Shown piece after piece: positions 45,433-54,544 of a stretch of DNA of 64,000 nucleotides. The translations under genes and the position numbers were made by a program. This stretch comes from Opitutaceae bacterium (GTDB lineage: Bacteria > Verrucomicrobiota > Verrucomicrobiia > Opitutales > Opitutaceae): positions 1 to 64,000 of the forward strand of contig JAGOJU010000017.1 of NCBI GenBank assembly GCA_017994935.1, written 5' to 3'. Position 1 is the first letter of the stretch. Each line of letters opens with the position of its first letter. Under the pieces are notes generated by a model. It saw only the letters and a program-made list of their open reading frames with translations. It ran no database searches and was not told the origin of the DNA.

Positions 45433-45932
45433 TCTGTGGGGATGGTCATTGTGAATGACGGCAGAATCACGTGGATCCTGGCGCCGGTTTCATCGAGGCC
45501 GTGAAAGCTGCCGTGCACCTGGGCGTTCTCGTTCGTGAGATGGTAACTGTTGTAGCTGAAGGCCTCGCCGGGAACCAGCCTCGGCGTTTCGCCGACGATC
45601 TTGTCGCCCTCGATCACCGCGCGGCGCCCGTCCTCGTAGTCGAGCACCCATTTGCGACCGAGGAGCGTGACGGCATGGGGGGATCGGTTCTGGATGGTGA
45701 TGTAGTAGATGAAGGCATGGCGCCGGTCGGGCGGAGCGCAGCTGCCGCCGTCATGATAAATGAGTTTGTCGAGTTGGGCGGTGAGGCCGGAGAGGGGGAC
45801 GGAGGCTGACACAGAGTAAGGTTGACCGCAGAATGTAGGAGCGGCTCCGGTATAACGCAATGCCTCGTCGATGGCCTGTCGTTGCCGGTGCGCCCTGTCT
45901 TCCGGCTTGCGGGAAATGGCCGGGAAGCGCAC
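45429..45932 (-). CDS. apaG: ApaG domain protein
   Basis: The C-terminal about 120 residues form an ApaG domain: [37 protein letters not shown] and [10 protein letters not shown] are the recognised motifs of this immunoglobulin-like fold, described for a Co/Mg-resistance protein. The N-terminal 40-45 residues ([18 protein letters not shown]) are not part of the fold. The ATG at 45932 lies 14 bp from the divergent purH start, so the real start could be further inside the gene, for example a non-ATG codon before the domain. The stop overlaps the small membrane protein start by ATGA, so the two may function together. Confidence 0.85.
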   Translation of the reverse strand: MRFPAISRKPEDRAHRQRQAIDEALRYTGAAPTFCGQPYSVSASVPLSGLTAQLDKLIYHDGGSCAPPDRRHAFIYYITIQNRSPHAVTLLGRKWVLDYEDGRRAVIEGDKIVGETPRLVPGEAFSYNSYHLTNENAQVHGSFHGLDETGARIHVILPSFTMTIPTD

Positions 45933-45946
45933 AAGAACCGTTCTCT

Positions 45947-47494
45947 ATGGACAAACTGGCGCTGCTTTCGGTGAGTGACAAACAAGGCCTGGTCGAGTTC
46001 GCGACGGCCCTTGTCCGCAAACAGGGATATCGGCTGCTTTCAACCGGCGGGACAGCAAAGCTGCTCTCGGCCCATGGGCTTCCGGTCACGGAGGTCGGAA
46101 ACCACACCGGGTTTCCCGAAATCATGGAAGGCCGCGTCAAGACGCTCCACCCCAAGATTCATGGCGGGCTGCTCTGCAGGAGGGACAGGGCCGAGCATCT
46201 TGAGCAGGCGAAGGTGAACGGGATCGAACTCATTGATCTGGTCGTTGTGAACCTGTATCCGTTCGAGGCAACCGTCGCGAAGCCGCATGTCGAGTTCGAG
46301 GAGGCGATCGAAAACATCGACATCGGCGGTCCCTCCATGCTGCGCAGTGCTGCGAAGAACCACACGAGCGTCACGGTCGTGTGTGACCCCGGCGATTATG
46401 CGCGCGTGCTGGAAGCCATGGATGCGCCTTTGAAACTGCCCGAACTGCGACGCGAGCTGGCGCTGAAGGTGTTTCAGCGCACGGCGAGCTACGATGCTGC
46501 GATCGCGAAGTACCTTGAGACGCAGGCGGCTGTGCCGGATCTCGATGCCCTGAGTGGATTGCCCGCGCGTTATTCGCTCAGCTACGACAAGGCCCAGGCA
46601 CTTCGCTACGGCGAGAATCCGCACCAGAAGGCGGCGCTCTACGGCACGTTTCACGATCATTTCCAGCAGCTGCAGGGCAAGGAGCTCAGCTACAACAACC
46701 TTCTGGACATCACGTCGGCGACGTACCTGATCGGCGAATTTGAGCGCCCGACAGTGGCGATTCTGAAACACACGAACCCCTGTGGCGTCGCGAGTGCGGA
46801 CACGTTGATCAGCGCCTGGGAAAATGCCTATGCGACGGACCGCCAGGCGCCGTTTGGGGGAATCATCATCGTCAATCGCACCCTTGACGCTGCGGTCGCC
46901 GGAGCGATCTCCGAAATCTTCACGGAGGTCATCATCGCACCACGTTTCGACGACGCCGCCCTTGCGATTCTGGGTAGGAAGAAGAATCTCCGGCTTATGG
47001 TGGCGAAGGGCGGGATCGGTGCCGATGCGCTTCAGGAGGTGCGCTCGGTTGTCGGCGGCATCCTTGTCCAGGATCGCGACCGGCGCATGGAAAAGGCGGG
47101 GGAGTTCAGGGTGGTGACAAAGCGTACTCCCTCACCTGAGGAGTGGGCTTCGATGACTTTCGGCTGGAAGGTGTGCAAGCACGTCAAGTCGAACGCGATC
47201 GTCTACACGCGTGGCGAACAGACCCTGGGAATCGGTGCGGGTCAGATGGCGCGCGTGGACAGTTCGCGCATTGCAGTCTGGAAGGCGGGCGAGGCGGGGC
47301 TTGACCTGAAAGGATCCGTCGTGGCCAGCGAGGCACTGTTCCCGTTTGCTGACGGTCTGATCGCGGCGGCGGACGCGGGAGCCACGTGTGCGATCCAGCC
47401 GGGCGGATCCGTGCGCGATGAAGAGGTCATCAGGGCGGCCGACGAGCGCGGCATGGCAATGGTGTTTACCGGGATCCGCCACTTCCGGCACTGA
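45947..47494 (+). CDS. purH: Bifunctional AICAR formyltransferase/IMP cyclohydrolase
   Basis: This enzyme of 515 residues carries out the last two steps of de novo purine synthesis in the cytosol. The N-terminal IMP cyclohydrolase (MGS-like) domain (about 1-145) has [11 protein letters not shown] and [15 protein letters not shown]. The C-terminal AICAR transformylase domain holds [15 protein letters not shown] and [14 protein letters not shown], which supply the folate- and AICAR-binding residues, and ends with [20 protein letters not shown] and [10 protein letters not shown]. The length and motif order are standard. The start lies 14 bp from the divergent apaG start, so the two genes must share a promoter region inside one of the coding ends. 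Confidence 0.96.
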   Translation: MDKLALLSVSDKQGLVEFATALVRKQGYRLLSTGGTAKLLSAHGLPVTEVGNHTGFPEIMEGRVKTLHPKIHGGLLCRRDRAEHLEQAKVNGIELIDLVVVNLYPFEATVAKPHVEFEEAIENIDIGGPSMLRSAAKNHTSVTVVCDPGDYARVLEAMDAPLKLPELRRELALKVFQRTASYDAAIAKYLETQAAVPDLDALSGLPARYSLSYDKAQALRYGENPHQKAALYGTFHDHFQQLQGKELSYNNLLDITSATYLIGEFERPTVAILKHTNPCGVASADTLISAWENAYATDRQAPFGGIIIVNRTLDAAVAGAISEIFTEVIIAPRFDDAALAILGRKKNLRLMVAKGGIGADALQEVRSVVGGILVQDRDRRMEKAGEFRVVTKRTPSPEEWASMTFGWKVCKHVKSNAIVYTRGEQTLGIGAGQMARVDSSRIAVWKAGEAGLDLKGSVVASEALFPFADGLIAAADAGATCAIQPGGSVRDEEVIRAADERGMAMVFTGIRHFRH

Positions 47495-47633
47495 GGCGTA
47501 TCCGTTCCTGAAATCACCGCATGGAGTGCTCGATGGGGAGACCCGGGTGGGTGAAACCTGCCCGCATTATCGGGGTGCATCAAGGTTTGCGTTGAAGCGT
47601 CCTGTCGTGCAAGGGTCTGCGCACCTCCAAAAG

Positions 47634-48431
47634 ATGATCTCTCGAATCCTTGCCTGTCTGCTTGTCCTCGTTGCGTTCGCCGGCTGCTCCACGGTTCCTG
47701 AAACCGGGAGGCGCCAGGTCATGCTGGTGTCACCCTCCGAGGAGGCGCAGATGGGATTGAGTGCGTTTGACCAGATCAAGAAGGAGGAGAAGGTCTCCCA
47801 GGATCCGGCGGCGAATGCCCAGGTCCAGCGCGTGGGGAAACGCATTGCGCAATCGGTCGGTCGCGACATCCCCAACGCCCGATGGGAGTTTGTCGTATTC
47901 GACTCTCCCCAGGTGAACGCGTTTGCGCTGCCGGGCGGGAAGGTGGGAGTCTATACGGGACTGCTCAAGCTCGCCTCGTCGGACGACGAGCTTGCCGCGG
48001 TGATGGGCCACGAGATCGCGCACGTGAGCTCCCGGCACGGTGCCGAGCGCACCTCGCAGAATTACCTGATTTCAGGCGGGGCAGCCCTGGCCCAGATCGG
48101 CATGGAAGTGAAGAATGTGGATCCGGCCAAACGCACCGCGATCATGAGTGCGTACGGGATTGCAGCGAATCTGGGGGCGCTCCTGCCTTATTCGCGGCTT
48201 CATGAAACCGAGGCGGATCGCATCGGACTGCGTTTCGCAGCGGGGGCGGGTTACGATCCGCGGGCAGCCGTCACTTTCTGGAAAAAAATGGCTGCCAACA
48301 GCGGCAGCCAGGGCAAGCCGCCCGTTTGGTTGTCCACCCATCCCTCCGACGAGCAGCGCATTCGCAACCTTGCGGAACTGGCTCCGCAGTACATGGCGCT
48401 CTACGAGCAGGCCCGTCAAAAGTACCAATAG
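47634..48431 (+). CDS. M48 family metalloprotease lipoprotein (LoiP/YggG-like)
   Basis: This is a 265-residue outer- or inner-membrane lipoprotein protease. The N-terminus MISRILACLLVLVAFAGC contains the lipobox AFAGC. The zinc motif is HEIAH (residues 126-130), with the third ligand Glu in LHETEADRIG. Members such as LoiP and BepA work in envelope quality control. The usual TPR extension of BepA is absent, so it is nearer to LoiP/Oma1-type short enzymes. The ATG at 47634 gives the lipobox at the right distance; the 139 bp after purH contain only a weak hairpin. Confidence 0.88.
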   Translation: MISRILACLLVLVAFAGCSTVPETGRRQVMLVSPSEEAQMGLSAFDQIKKEEKVSQDPAANAQVQRVGKRIAQSVGRDIPNARWEFVVFDSPQVNAFALPGGKVGVYTGLLKLASSDDELAAVMGHEIAHVSSRHGAERTSQNYLISGGAALAQIGMEVKNVDPAKRTAIMSAYGIAANLGALLPYSRLHETEADRIGLRFAAGAGYDPRAAVTFWKKMAANSGSQGKPPVWLSTHPSDEQRIRNLAELAPQYMALYEQARQKYQ

Positions 48432-48488
48432 GGCTTTTGAGGGTTTTTCGTTCTAGCGCCGTGCTGGGGAATCCGCCACGGTGGCGGG

Positions 48489-49862
48489 ATGTTTGATCCC
48501 GTCGAAAAACTGAAGGAGTACGTCCGCCATCCCAGCATCTCAGCCGATTCCAGGTTCAGGGAGGGCATGCTTGGAGCGCGTGAATTCGTCGCCGGACTTC
48601 TGACCTCAATCGGTTTCAAGGTCGAGGTGGCGGCAACCGATCTGCATCCCATCGTCCTGGCGAAGCGCACGGGACCCGAGAGCTGGCCGCATGTGATCAT
48701 CTACGGTCACTATGATGTGCAGCCCGCGGATCCCGCCAGCCTTTGGACGTCACCGCCGTTCGAGCCCGAGATCCGCGGAAACCGGATGTTTGGACGGGGC
48801 ACAGCGGACAACAAAGGCCCGCTGATGGCGCATATTGCCGGTGTGGCGTCGCTGCTGGAGAGGCGACCGGACCTTCCGCTGCGAATCACTTTCCTCATCG
48901 AAGGCGAGGAGGAGATGGGGAGCCCCAGCTTTTCCCGTTTCCTCGCAGAGTATCGGGATCGTTTGCAGGCTGATTTTGTCCTTCTGTCGGACACGGGAAT
49001 CCCGAGCGAGGACCAGGTGGTGATCACCTGCGGTCTGCGCGGACTCATGCTATTTGATCTCGAAGTCACCGGCTCGAAGACGGACCTGCATTCCGGCCTT
49101 CATGGTGGCGTGTTGAGGAATCCCATCCAGGCGCTCGCGGAGATCTGCGCCTCCCTTCACACCCCGGACGGGAGGGTGAACATCCCCGGTTTCTACGACG
49201 ATGTGCTCGATGTCGAGACATGGGAACGGCAGGAACTGGCGAAGCTCACGGGGGACGCTGAATCCTACCGTAATTTCCTCGGTATCCGAAAATTCCATAC
49301 GCCCCCGGGCTACAGTCCTTTTGAGGCCGTCCGTTTCCTGCCTACCCTGGAGTTCAACGGCATCGGGGGTGGCTACCAGGGGGAAGGCACAAAGACGGTT
49401 ATCCCGAGCAAGGCGTTCGCCAAGATTTCGTGCCGGCTGGTCGGCAATCAGGACCCGGAACGGATCCGCGAACTGGTGTACCGGACGGTGCGGGAGAGGG
49501 CGCCTCACGATGTGAGCATCCGGATCGTCGACCAGCACAGCGGGGTACCGTATGTCGTGGTTCCGCCGGGCCGGTCCAACACGCCGAAGGACCAGTCGCC
49601 CGTGCTTGCCCGCGCGTTTCAGGCGGCGGATGCGGCGATCGCAGGCGTGTTTGGAAAACCGCCCTTGTACCTCCGCGAGGGGGGAAGCGTGCCGATCATC
49701 GGTGAGATCAAGAAGATCCTCGGTCTGGATTCATTGATGATGGGGTTGTTTCTTCCCGAGGACAACCTGCATGCGCCCAACGAGAGTTTCCACCTTGGGA
49801 TCCTGAAGAAAGGCATCCAGGCGTCGGAACGTATTCTTGAATCGATTGCCGGTGCGAAATAG
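48489..49862 (+). CDS. M20 family dipeptidase
   Basis: This is a cytosolic co-catalytic zinc peptidase of 457 residues. The metal ligands are visible: His74 and Asp76 in YGHYDVQP, Asp107 in GTADNKGP, the catalytic acid and metal ligand pair in EGEEEMGS (about 138-144), and HAPNESF (about 426) for the last His. The dimerisation domain lies between about 185 and 345. Such M20 members often act on di- and tripeptides or acylated amino acids. The gene lies 57 bp after the M48 gene and is followed by the - strand terminator of the sigma-factor gene. Confidence 0.9.
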   Translation: MFDPVEKLKEYVRHPSISADSRFREGMLGAREFVAGLLTSIGFKVEVAATDLHPIVLAKRTGPESWPHVIIYGHYDVQPADPASLWTSPPFEPEIRGNRMFGRGTADNKGPLMAHIAGVASLLERRPDLPLRITFLIEGEEEMGSPSFSRFLAEYRDRLQADFVLLSDTGIPSEDQVVITCGLRGLMLFDLEVTGSKTDLHSGLHGGVLRNPIQALAEICASLHTPDGRVNIPGFYDDVLDVETWERQELAKLTGDAESYRNFLGIRKFHTPPGYSPFEAVRFLPTLEFNGIGGGYQGEGTKTVIPSKAFAKISCRLVGNQDPERIRELVYRTVRERAPHDVSIRIVDQHSGVPYVVVPPGRSNTPKDQSPVLARAFQAADAAIAGVFGKPPLYLREGGSVPIIGEIKKILGLDSLMMGLFLPEDNLHAPNESFHLGILKKGIQASERILESIAGAK

Positions 49863-49906
49863 GTGCCCACCCGTTTGCGAGTCATGAACGTGCGCGCGGG
49901 CGCAGC

Positions 49907-49932
49907 AAAAAGCCGGCGCGGAGGCGCCGGCT
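49907..49932 (-). terminator. Rho-independent terminator of the sigma-factor gene
   Basis: On the - strand a perfect 9-bp GC-rich stem (AGCCGGCGC / GCGCCGGCT, loop of four) ends in TTTTT. On the + strand the same stem has no T-run, so it acts for the sigma-factor gene (34 bp after its stop), not for the M20 gene. Confidence 0.9.
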
Positions 49933-49965
49933 TGGGAAGGGGGCACTGCGTCGCAGGCCCGGGCC

Positions 49966-51060
49966 TCAGTTCAGGCCGACCTGAACTGGCGAGGCAGATC
50001 CCGAGGGGGATTTGGACTCGATGAACTCGCGAATGACCTGCATGCGCTGACGCTGGCGGTCCTCGAGTTCGATCTCATCAGCCGTGCGCTGGGCTTCGTT
50101 TCGGGCGATCGCCTTGCGCATCTTCGAGAGCGCGATGTTCTGCAATTGGCGGATGCGTTCGCGCGTCACCTTGAACTTGCGACCCACCTCCTCAAGGGTG
50201 AGCTCATCGTGGCCGTCGAAACCGAAACGCAGCTTGATGATCTCCGCTTCGCGGGGCTCGAGCGAATCGAGCATCGCGCGCAGGTCGGAGTTCTGCATGC
50301 GTTCCTTGAGGGATTCGAAGGGACTCATGGCATTCTCGTCGCCGACAATGTCGCCAAACGTGCCGGAGTCGCCTTCGTCGCCGATCGGCGCGTCGAGCGA
50401 GGTCGGACGGACGCTGACGGACTTAAGGTGGGCAACCTTGCTTGTCGGAATCTGAAGCTCGATGGCCAGCTCCTCATCGGTGGGCTCGCGTCCCAGCGCC
50501 TCGGTCATGGCCAGGGCCGCCCTGCGCATCTTGGCGATCTTGTCGACCAGATGCACCGGAAGCCGGATCGTCTTGCTCTGGTTGGCCAGGGCACGCTTGA
50601 TCGACTGCTTGATCCACCAGGCTGCATACGTGGAGAGTTTGCCCCCCTTGCGAGGGTCAAACCGTTCCACGGCCTTGATCAAGCCGAGGTTGCCCTCGCT
50701 TATGAGGTCGAGAAGCGGCAGGCCAAAGTCCTTGTAGTCCATCGCGATTTTCACGACCAGGCGCAGGTTGGCTGAAATCATGTGATCGCGCGCAGCCTTG
50801 TCGCCGCGGCGGATGCGCTTGGCCAGAACCACCTCCTCCTGGACGGTCAGAAGGGGGGTCTTGCCGATTTCCTGAAGGTAGAGTTGGAGGCTGCTGCGTT
50901 CGACAGGTGCGGAGGATTCCTGGGCCGGAGGTTCGGGTTTTTCCAGAAAGGAGGGAGGAGCTTCGAGGGAATGGCCCTGAGCCGGCCCCGAGGACGGGAG
51001 GCGGTGGGCATCCAATTCGGTATCTGCAAACGCGTGGGAGGAGTGGGATTGAAGAGACAT
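49966..51060 (-). CDS. Sigma-70 family RNA polymerase sigma factor (primary-like, without region 1.1)
   Basis: This is a 364-residue sigma-70 factor. An N-terminal disordered segment of about 70 residues (rich in Ser, Pro and Glu) precedes region 1.2 (SLQLYLQEIGKTPLLT), region 2 (ANLRLVVKIA, ISEGNLGLIKAVERFDP, STYAAWWIKQSIKRAL with a WW pair that melts the -10), region 3 (TIRLPVHLVDK) and region 4 (EIIKLRFGFDG, VTRERIRQLQN). It lacks the acidic region 1.1 and the long non-conserved region of RpoD, so it fits a group 1/2-type factor, perhaps an RpoS-like alternative. The ATG at 51060 gives MSLQSHSSHAF; a frame further upstream is unlike the family. A terminator lies at its end. Confidence 0.88.
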   Translation of the reverse strand: MSLQSHSSHAFADTELDAHRLPSSGPAQGHSLEAPPSFLEKPEPPAQESSAPVERSSLQLYLQEIGKTPLLTVQEEVVLAKRIRRGDKAARDHMISANLRLVVKIAMDYKDFGLPLLDLISEGNLGLIKAVERFDPRKGGKLSTYAAWWIKQSIKRALANQSKTIRLPVHLVDKIAKMRRAALAMTEALGREPTDEELAIELQIPTSKVAHLKSVSVRPTSLDAPIGDEGDSGTFGDIVGDENAMSPFESLKERMQNSDLRAMLDSLEPREAEIIKLRFGFDGHDELTLEEVGRKFKVTRERIRQLQNIALSKMRKAIARNEAQRTADEIELEDRQRQRMQVIREFIESKSPSGSASPVQVGLN

Positions 51061-51134
51061 GACGTTGTGAAACTGCGATTGCTGCTTATTCTTCCGACAG
51101 CCACCCTGCGGAAGGTTCCGAGCGAGACTGTAAA

Positions 51135-51162
51135 TAATTAGGCGGCTAACTACCAGCCTAAA
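51135..51162 (-). promoter_or_regulatory. Candidate promoter of the sigma-factor gene
   Basis: On the - strand a -10 TAATTA (51135-51140) follows a -35 TTTAGG (51157-51162) at 16 bp spacing, giving a leader of about 70 nt before the ATG at 51060. The match is moderate and the consensus for this organism is unknown. Confidence 0.35.
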
Positions 51163-51199
51163 CCGGGCCAATGGGTTTGACGCTCCCGCTTAGAGGGAG

Positions 51200-51212
51200 G
51201 TGGCAATAGCAA
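51200..51212 (-). repeat. 13-bp motif shared with the pilin-gene upstream region (copy 1)
   Basis: TTGCTATTGCCAC (read on the - strand) lies in the 291-bp gap between trpE and the sigma-factor gene, 140 bp upstream of the sigma start. The same 13 bp occur at 58278-58290, also on the - strand and also upstream of a - strand gene. Confidence 0.4.
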
Positions 51213-51320
51213 CGGCTTTTTGCTGTGTTAATTTGGCGCAGTGCCAGGCTCCGCGCGTGTGATTCCGGCGCGGATTGTCACATTCGATCGAGGGATTTCC
51301 CTCCGATCCAGGCAGCCACC

Positions 51321-51335
51321 CCCGGGAGGCCCGGG
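51321..51335 (-). terminator. Candidate GC stem after trpE
   Basis: CCCGGG (51321-51326) and CCCGGG (51330-51335) flank AGG; each is self-complementary, so they can pair. It lies 17 bp downstream of the trpE stop on the - strand. No T-run follows, so termination is only a suggestion. Confidence 0.3.
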
Positions 51336-51351
51336 CAATCGCAGGGGAACG

Positions 51352-52833
51352 TCAGAGGCGCTCCGCGATTGCGACGGCCTTGAAGAGAGCCGAGGCCTTG
51401 CTGATGGTTTCCTGGAATTCGGAAGCGGGATCGCTGTCGGCCACTACTCCCGCTCCTGCCTGGATGTAGATCTTGCCGTCCTTGATCAGCGAGGTCCTCA
51501 GCATGATGCAAGAGTCGAGGTTTCCGTCATAGCCAAAGTAGCCGAGGGCACCCGCGTAGAAGCCGCGCTGGGTGGGTTCCGTGCCGGCAATGATCTGCAT
51601 GGCACGAATCTTCGGTGCGCCCGAAACGGTGCCGGCGGGAAACGTTGCACGCATGAGGTCGTAGGCTGTTTTTCCCTGAGCGATCGTGCCTTCCACCTGC
51701 GAAACGATGTGCATCACATGCGAGTAGCGCTCGATGACCATCATCTCCGGGACTGTCACGCTGCCAAACCTGCAGACACGGCCAATGTCGTTTCGTGCGA
51801 GATCAACCAGCATGAGGTGCTCGGCGCGCTCCTTCTCGTCTGCGAGAAGTTCCTTTTCCAGCGCGTGGTCCTCGGCTGCCGTGGCGCCCCGTTTGCGCGT
51901 GCCCGCAATCGGACGGATCTCGACGCGCCCGTCGGTCAGCCTCACATGGACCTCCGGCGATGCACCGACGATCGCGAAGTCGCCGGCGTCGAGAATGAAC
52001 ATGTACGGCGAAGGGTTGACCGTGCGAAGGGCGCGGTAGAGGTCGAGCGGCGATTTCGTGAACGCCTTTGAAAAGCGCTGCGACGGGACAAACTGGATGA
52101 TGTCCCCCGCACGGATGAATTCCTTGCCATCGGCGACCGCCTTTTCAAATCCCGCTTGTGTGAAATTGCCCGGAGGTACCTGGATCGGACCCGGATTGAT
52201 GAGCGGGGCAGGAGCCAGTTCGCGCGGCTGTCTCAGCAGATCGAACAGGTGTGCGAGTTCGGCAGTCGCGGATTGGTAGGCGCCATCGACATCCCCGCCG
52301 ACGTGCGCGTTGACACAGAGTCGCAGGGTCTGCTTTGCCCGGTCAAAGATGAGGAGCGAATCCGAGACCATGAAGTACAGCATGGGCAGACCCAGTTCGT
52401 CTTCCTTTGCGGTGGGTACGGTGGGCTCCACGCGGCTTGCGTATTCATAGCCAATGAATCCCACGGCGCCGCCCGTGAATCGCGGCAATCCCGGCAGGCT
52501 GACCGGATGGAAACCGCTCATTTCAGCCTCCAGGAGAGTCAACGGATCGGGCGGTGTCGGCACCGTTCTTGTGGGCAGGCCAGGAGTCCGGATCTCGGTC
52601 GTGATCGGTCCGCAGGCCAGGGTTTTCCTCGGGCGGCAGCCGATGAAACTGTAGCGGGACAGCGTTTCGCCTCCCTCGACCGATTCAAGGAGGTAGGACG
52701 GACCTGCATCGCGCAGCTTTGCGTAGGCGGAAACGGGTGTTTCGAAATCCGCCATGAGATCCGTGCAGACGGGTATGACGTTGCCGGTCTTGGCGAGGCG
52801 CAGGAAGGTTTCTCGGTCAGGGAAAATGGTCAT
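51352..52833 (-). CDS. trpE: Anthranilate synthase component I
   Basis: This enzyme of 493 residues converts chorismate to anthranilate with glutamine-derived ammonia from a TrpG partner, the first committed step of tryptophan synthesis. The N-terminal LLESVEGGETLSRYSFIG stretch contains the LLES motif that binds feedback tryptophan. The C-terminal chorismate-binding domain has the motifs GDIIQFVPSQRFS, IAGTRKRGATAAED and FPAGTVSGAPKIRAMQII, with the catalytic His and Glu pattern expected. No trpG or other trp gene is adjacent, and no tandem-Trp leader is visible upstream, so attenuation is not indicated. Confidence 0.94.
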   Translation of the reverse strand: MTIFPDRETFLRLAKTGNVIPVCTDLMADFETPVSAYAKLRDAGPSYLLESVEGGETLSRYSFIGCRPRKTLACGPITTEIRTPGLPTRTVPTPPDPLTLLEAEMSGFHPVSLPGLPRFTGGAVGFIGYEYASRVEPTVPTAKEDELGLPMLYFMVSDSLLIFDRAKQTLRLCVNAHVGGDVDGAYQSATAELAHLFDLLRQPRELAPAPLINPGPIQVPPGNFTQAGFEKAVADGKEFIRAGDIIQFVPSQRFSKAFTKSPLDLYRALRTVNPSPYMFILDAGDFAIVGASPEVHVRLTDGRVEIRPIAGTRKRGATAAEDHALEKELLADEKERAEHLMLVDLARNDIGRVCRFGSVTVPEMMVIERYSHVMHIVSQVEGTIAQGKTAYDLMRATFPAGTVSGAPKIRAMQIIAGTEPTQRGFYAGALGYFGYDGNLDSCIMLRTSLIKDGKIYIQAGAGVVADSDPASEFQETISKASALFKAVAIAERL

Positions 52834-53116
52834 ACGAAGGGACGGGCAGGCAGGGGAGAGTGCCAGTGAGGCAGGCGCGACGACGAGGCAATTTTCCAGT
52901 GACGCTTAGGGCTCGACGCCAGAACACGTTGCGCTATCCAATAGGGCAGTCCGCGACGCCCGCGTCCGAAGAGTCAAAGTCCGCGAAGTTTTGGGATGGA
53001 AACGGGCGGTTCCTGGATGTCACTCTTCAAGCGCGGATTTGACCAGTATTCCCCCCCCTTTGACAGGCGACCAGCAATCAACCCTTCCTGAAAACCCTAA
53101 GGCAAATTAAGGCGAC

Positions 53117-54403
53117 ATGACCCTCGAGAAACGTATATTGGCCGTGATCATGGGCGGAGGCCGGGGCACCCGGCTTTATCCCCTCACCATGGAGCGCTGC
53201 AAGCCCGCCGTTCCGCTTGCGGGCAAGTATCGGCTGGTCGACATACCGATCAGCAACTGCATCAACTCCGGCATCAACCGGATATTCCTTCTGACCCAGT
53301 TCAACACGGCGTCGCTGCACCGTCATATCCGGAGCACCTACAATTTCGACGCGTTTGGAGGCGGATTTGTGGACATCCTCTCGGCCGAACAGACGGAAAA
53401 GAGTGTGGACTGGTATCAGGGCACGGCGGATGCGGTGAGGCGGAATCTGGTGCACTACCGGGCCTTCAATCACGATTTTGTGCTGATCCTTTCCGGCGAC
53501 CAGCTCTACCGGATGGACTACATGAAGCTCATCGAGGAGCACATCGCAAATGGTGCGGATGTCACGATTGCGGGCATCCCTTTTCCGGCCTCCAAGGTGG
53601 AGGGCCTTGGCCTGATGCGGGTCGGGGACGACCTTGCCGTGAATGGATTCGTTGAGAAACCGAAGGATCCCGCAATCATCCAGGGGCTTGCCCTGAGCAA
53701 GAGCATCGAGGCAAGGCTGACGACCAAGAGCGAGGAGAAGCGCTGTCTGGCTTCGATGGGCATCTATGTCTTCAACAGGGCGGTGCTTGCGGAGGCCTTG
53801 GACAATTCGATGACGGATTTCGGCAAGGAGGTCATTCCGAGCCTGCTCGGGAAAAAGCGCATCTTCGCCCACATCTTTGAGGGCTATTGGGAGGACATCG
53901 GAACGGTGGCGGCGTTCTTCGAAGCGAATCTCCACCTCGCACATCCCCTGCCTCCGTTCAACTTCTTCGACGAACGCGCCCCCATCTATACCTCCGCGCG
54001 TTTCCTGCCCGCCTCGAAAATCAACAGGTGCCAGATTGATCATGTGGTCGTTGGTGACGGCTCGATCGTGACGGATTGCACGCTGCACCGTTGCGTGCTG
54101 GGGATCCGCTCATTCCTGGGGGAAGGCACGTATCTCGAGGATGTGATCGTGATGGGTTCGGACTACTACGAAGGAGAGGCGGAAATTGCCGCCAATGTTG
54201 CGAAGGGCATCCCGAATCTCGGCATCGGCCGCAATTGCAACATACGGAAGGCGATCATCGACAAGAATACGCGAATAGGGGACAACGTGGTGCTTTCGCC
54301 CGAGGGAAAACCCGACGGTACGTATGCGCATGGGGTGCTCATCCGGGATCGTGTGATGATTGTGCCCAAGGGAATCATTGTTCCGCCTGGCACCGTCATT
54401 TAG
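53117..54403 (+). CDS. glgC: Glucose-1-phosphate adenylyltransferase
   Basis: This enzyme of 428 residues makes ADP-glucose for glycogen (the rate-limiting step) from glucose-1-phosphate and ATP. The N-terminal nucleotide-binding motif is GGGRGTRLYPLTMERCKPAVP, where the Arg and Lys bind ATP. GKYRLVDIPISN and the Glc-1-P-binding segment (FVEKPKD, about residues 180) follow, and the C-terminal domain is a left-handed beta-helix. Length and motifs are standard for bacterial GlgC, allosterically controlled by glycolytic intermediates. No other glg gene is adjacent. The trpE-glgC divergent gap of 283 bp holds one TTGACA (53060-53065) and a C8 run, but no clear promoter. Confidence 0.95.
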   Translation: MTLEKRILAVIMGGGRGTRLYPLTMERCKPAVPLAGKYRLVDIPISNCINSGINRIFLLTQFNTASLHRHIRSTYNFDAFGGGFVDILSAEQTEKSVDWYQGTADAVRRNLVHYRAFNHDFVLILSGDQLYRMDYMKLIEEHIANGADVTIAGIPFPASKVEGLGLMRVGDDLAVNGFVEKPKDPAIIQGLALSKSIEARLTTKSEEKRCLASMGIYVFNRAVLAEALDNSMTDFGKEVIPSLLGKKRIFAHIFEGYWEDIGTVAAFFEANLHLAHPLPPFNFFDERAPIYTSARFLPASKINRCQIDHVVVGDGSIVTDCTLHRCVLGIRSFLGEGTYLEDVIVMGSDYYEGEAEIAANVAKGIPNLGIGRNCNIRKAIIDKNTRIGDNVVLSPEGKPDGTYAHGVLIRDRVMIVPKGIIVPPGTVI

Positions 54404-54448
54404 TCTGCTTCGGACCGGCGGCGTCTCCTCTTCGGTTTGCGACCCGCG

Positions 54449-54476
54449 GTCAGGGTGGGCGGGATCCGGCCCTGAC
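54449..54476 (+). terminator. Candidate stem-loop after glgC
   Basis: A perfect 7-bp inverted repeat (GTCAGGG / CCCTGAC) with a 14-nt loop lies 46 bp after the glgC stop. It has no T-run, so it is only a suggestion. Confidence 0.35.
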
Positions 54477-54544
54477 TCGGTGACAGGCACTCCGCGGGAC
54501 GTTTGGCGGTAACCGCATGAGGCGGCACGGCGTCATGAGAAAGG

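Noticed and set aside
53052..53065. glgC promoter from TTGACA next to a C8 run
   Set aside because: No -10 hexamer at 16-18 bp; kept only as a remark in the glgC entry.
52834..53116. trp attenuator upstream of trpE
   Set aside because: No tandem Trp codons and no stem pairs typical of an attenuator were seen.
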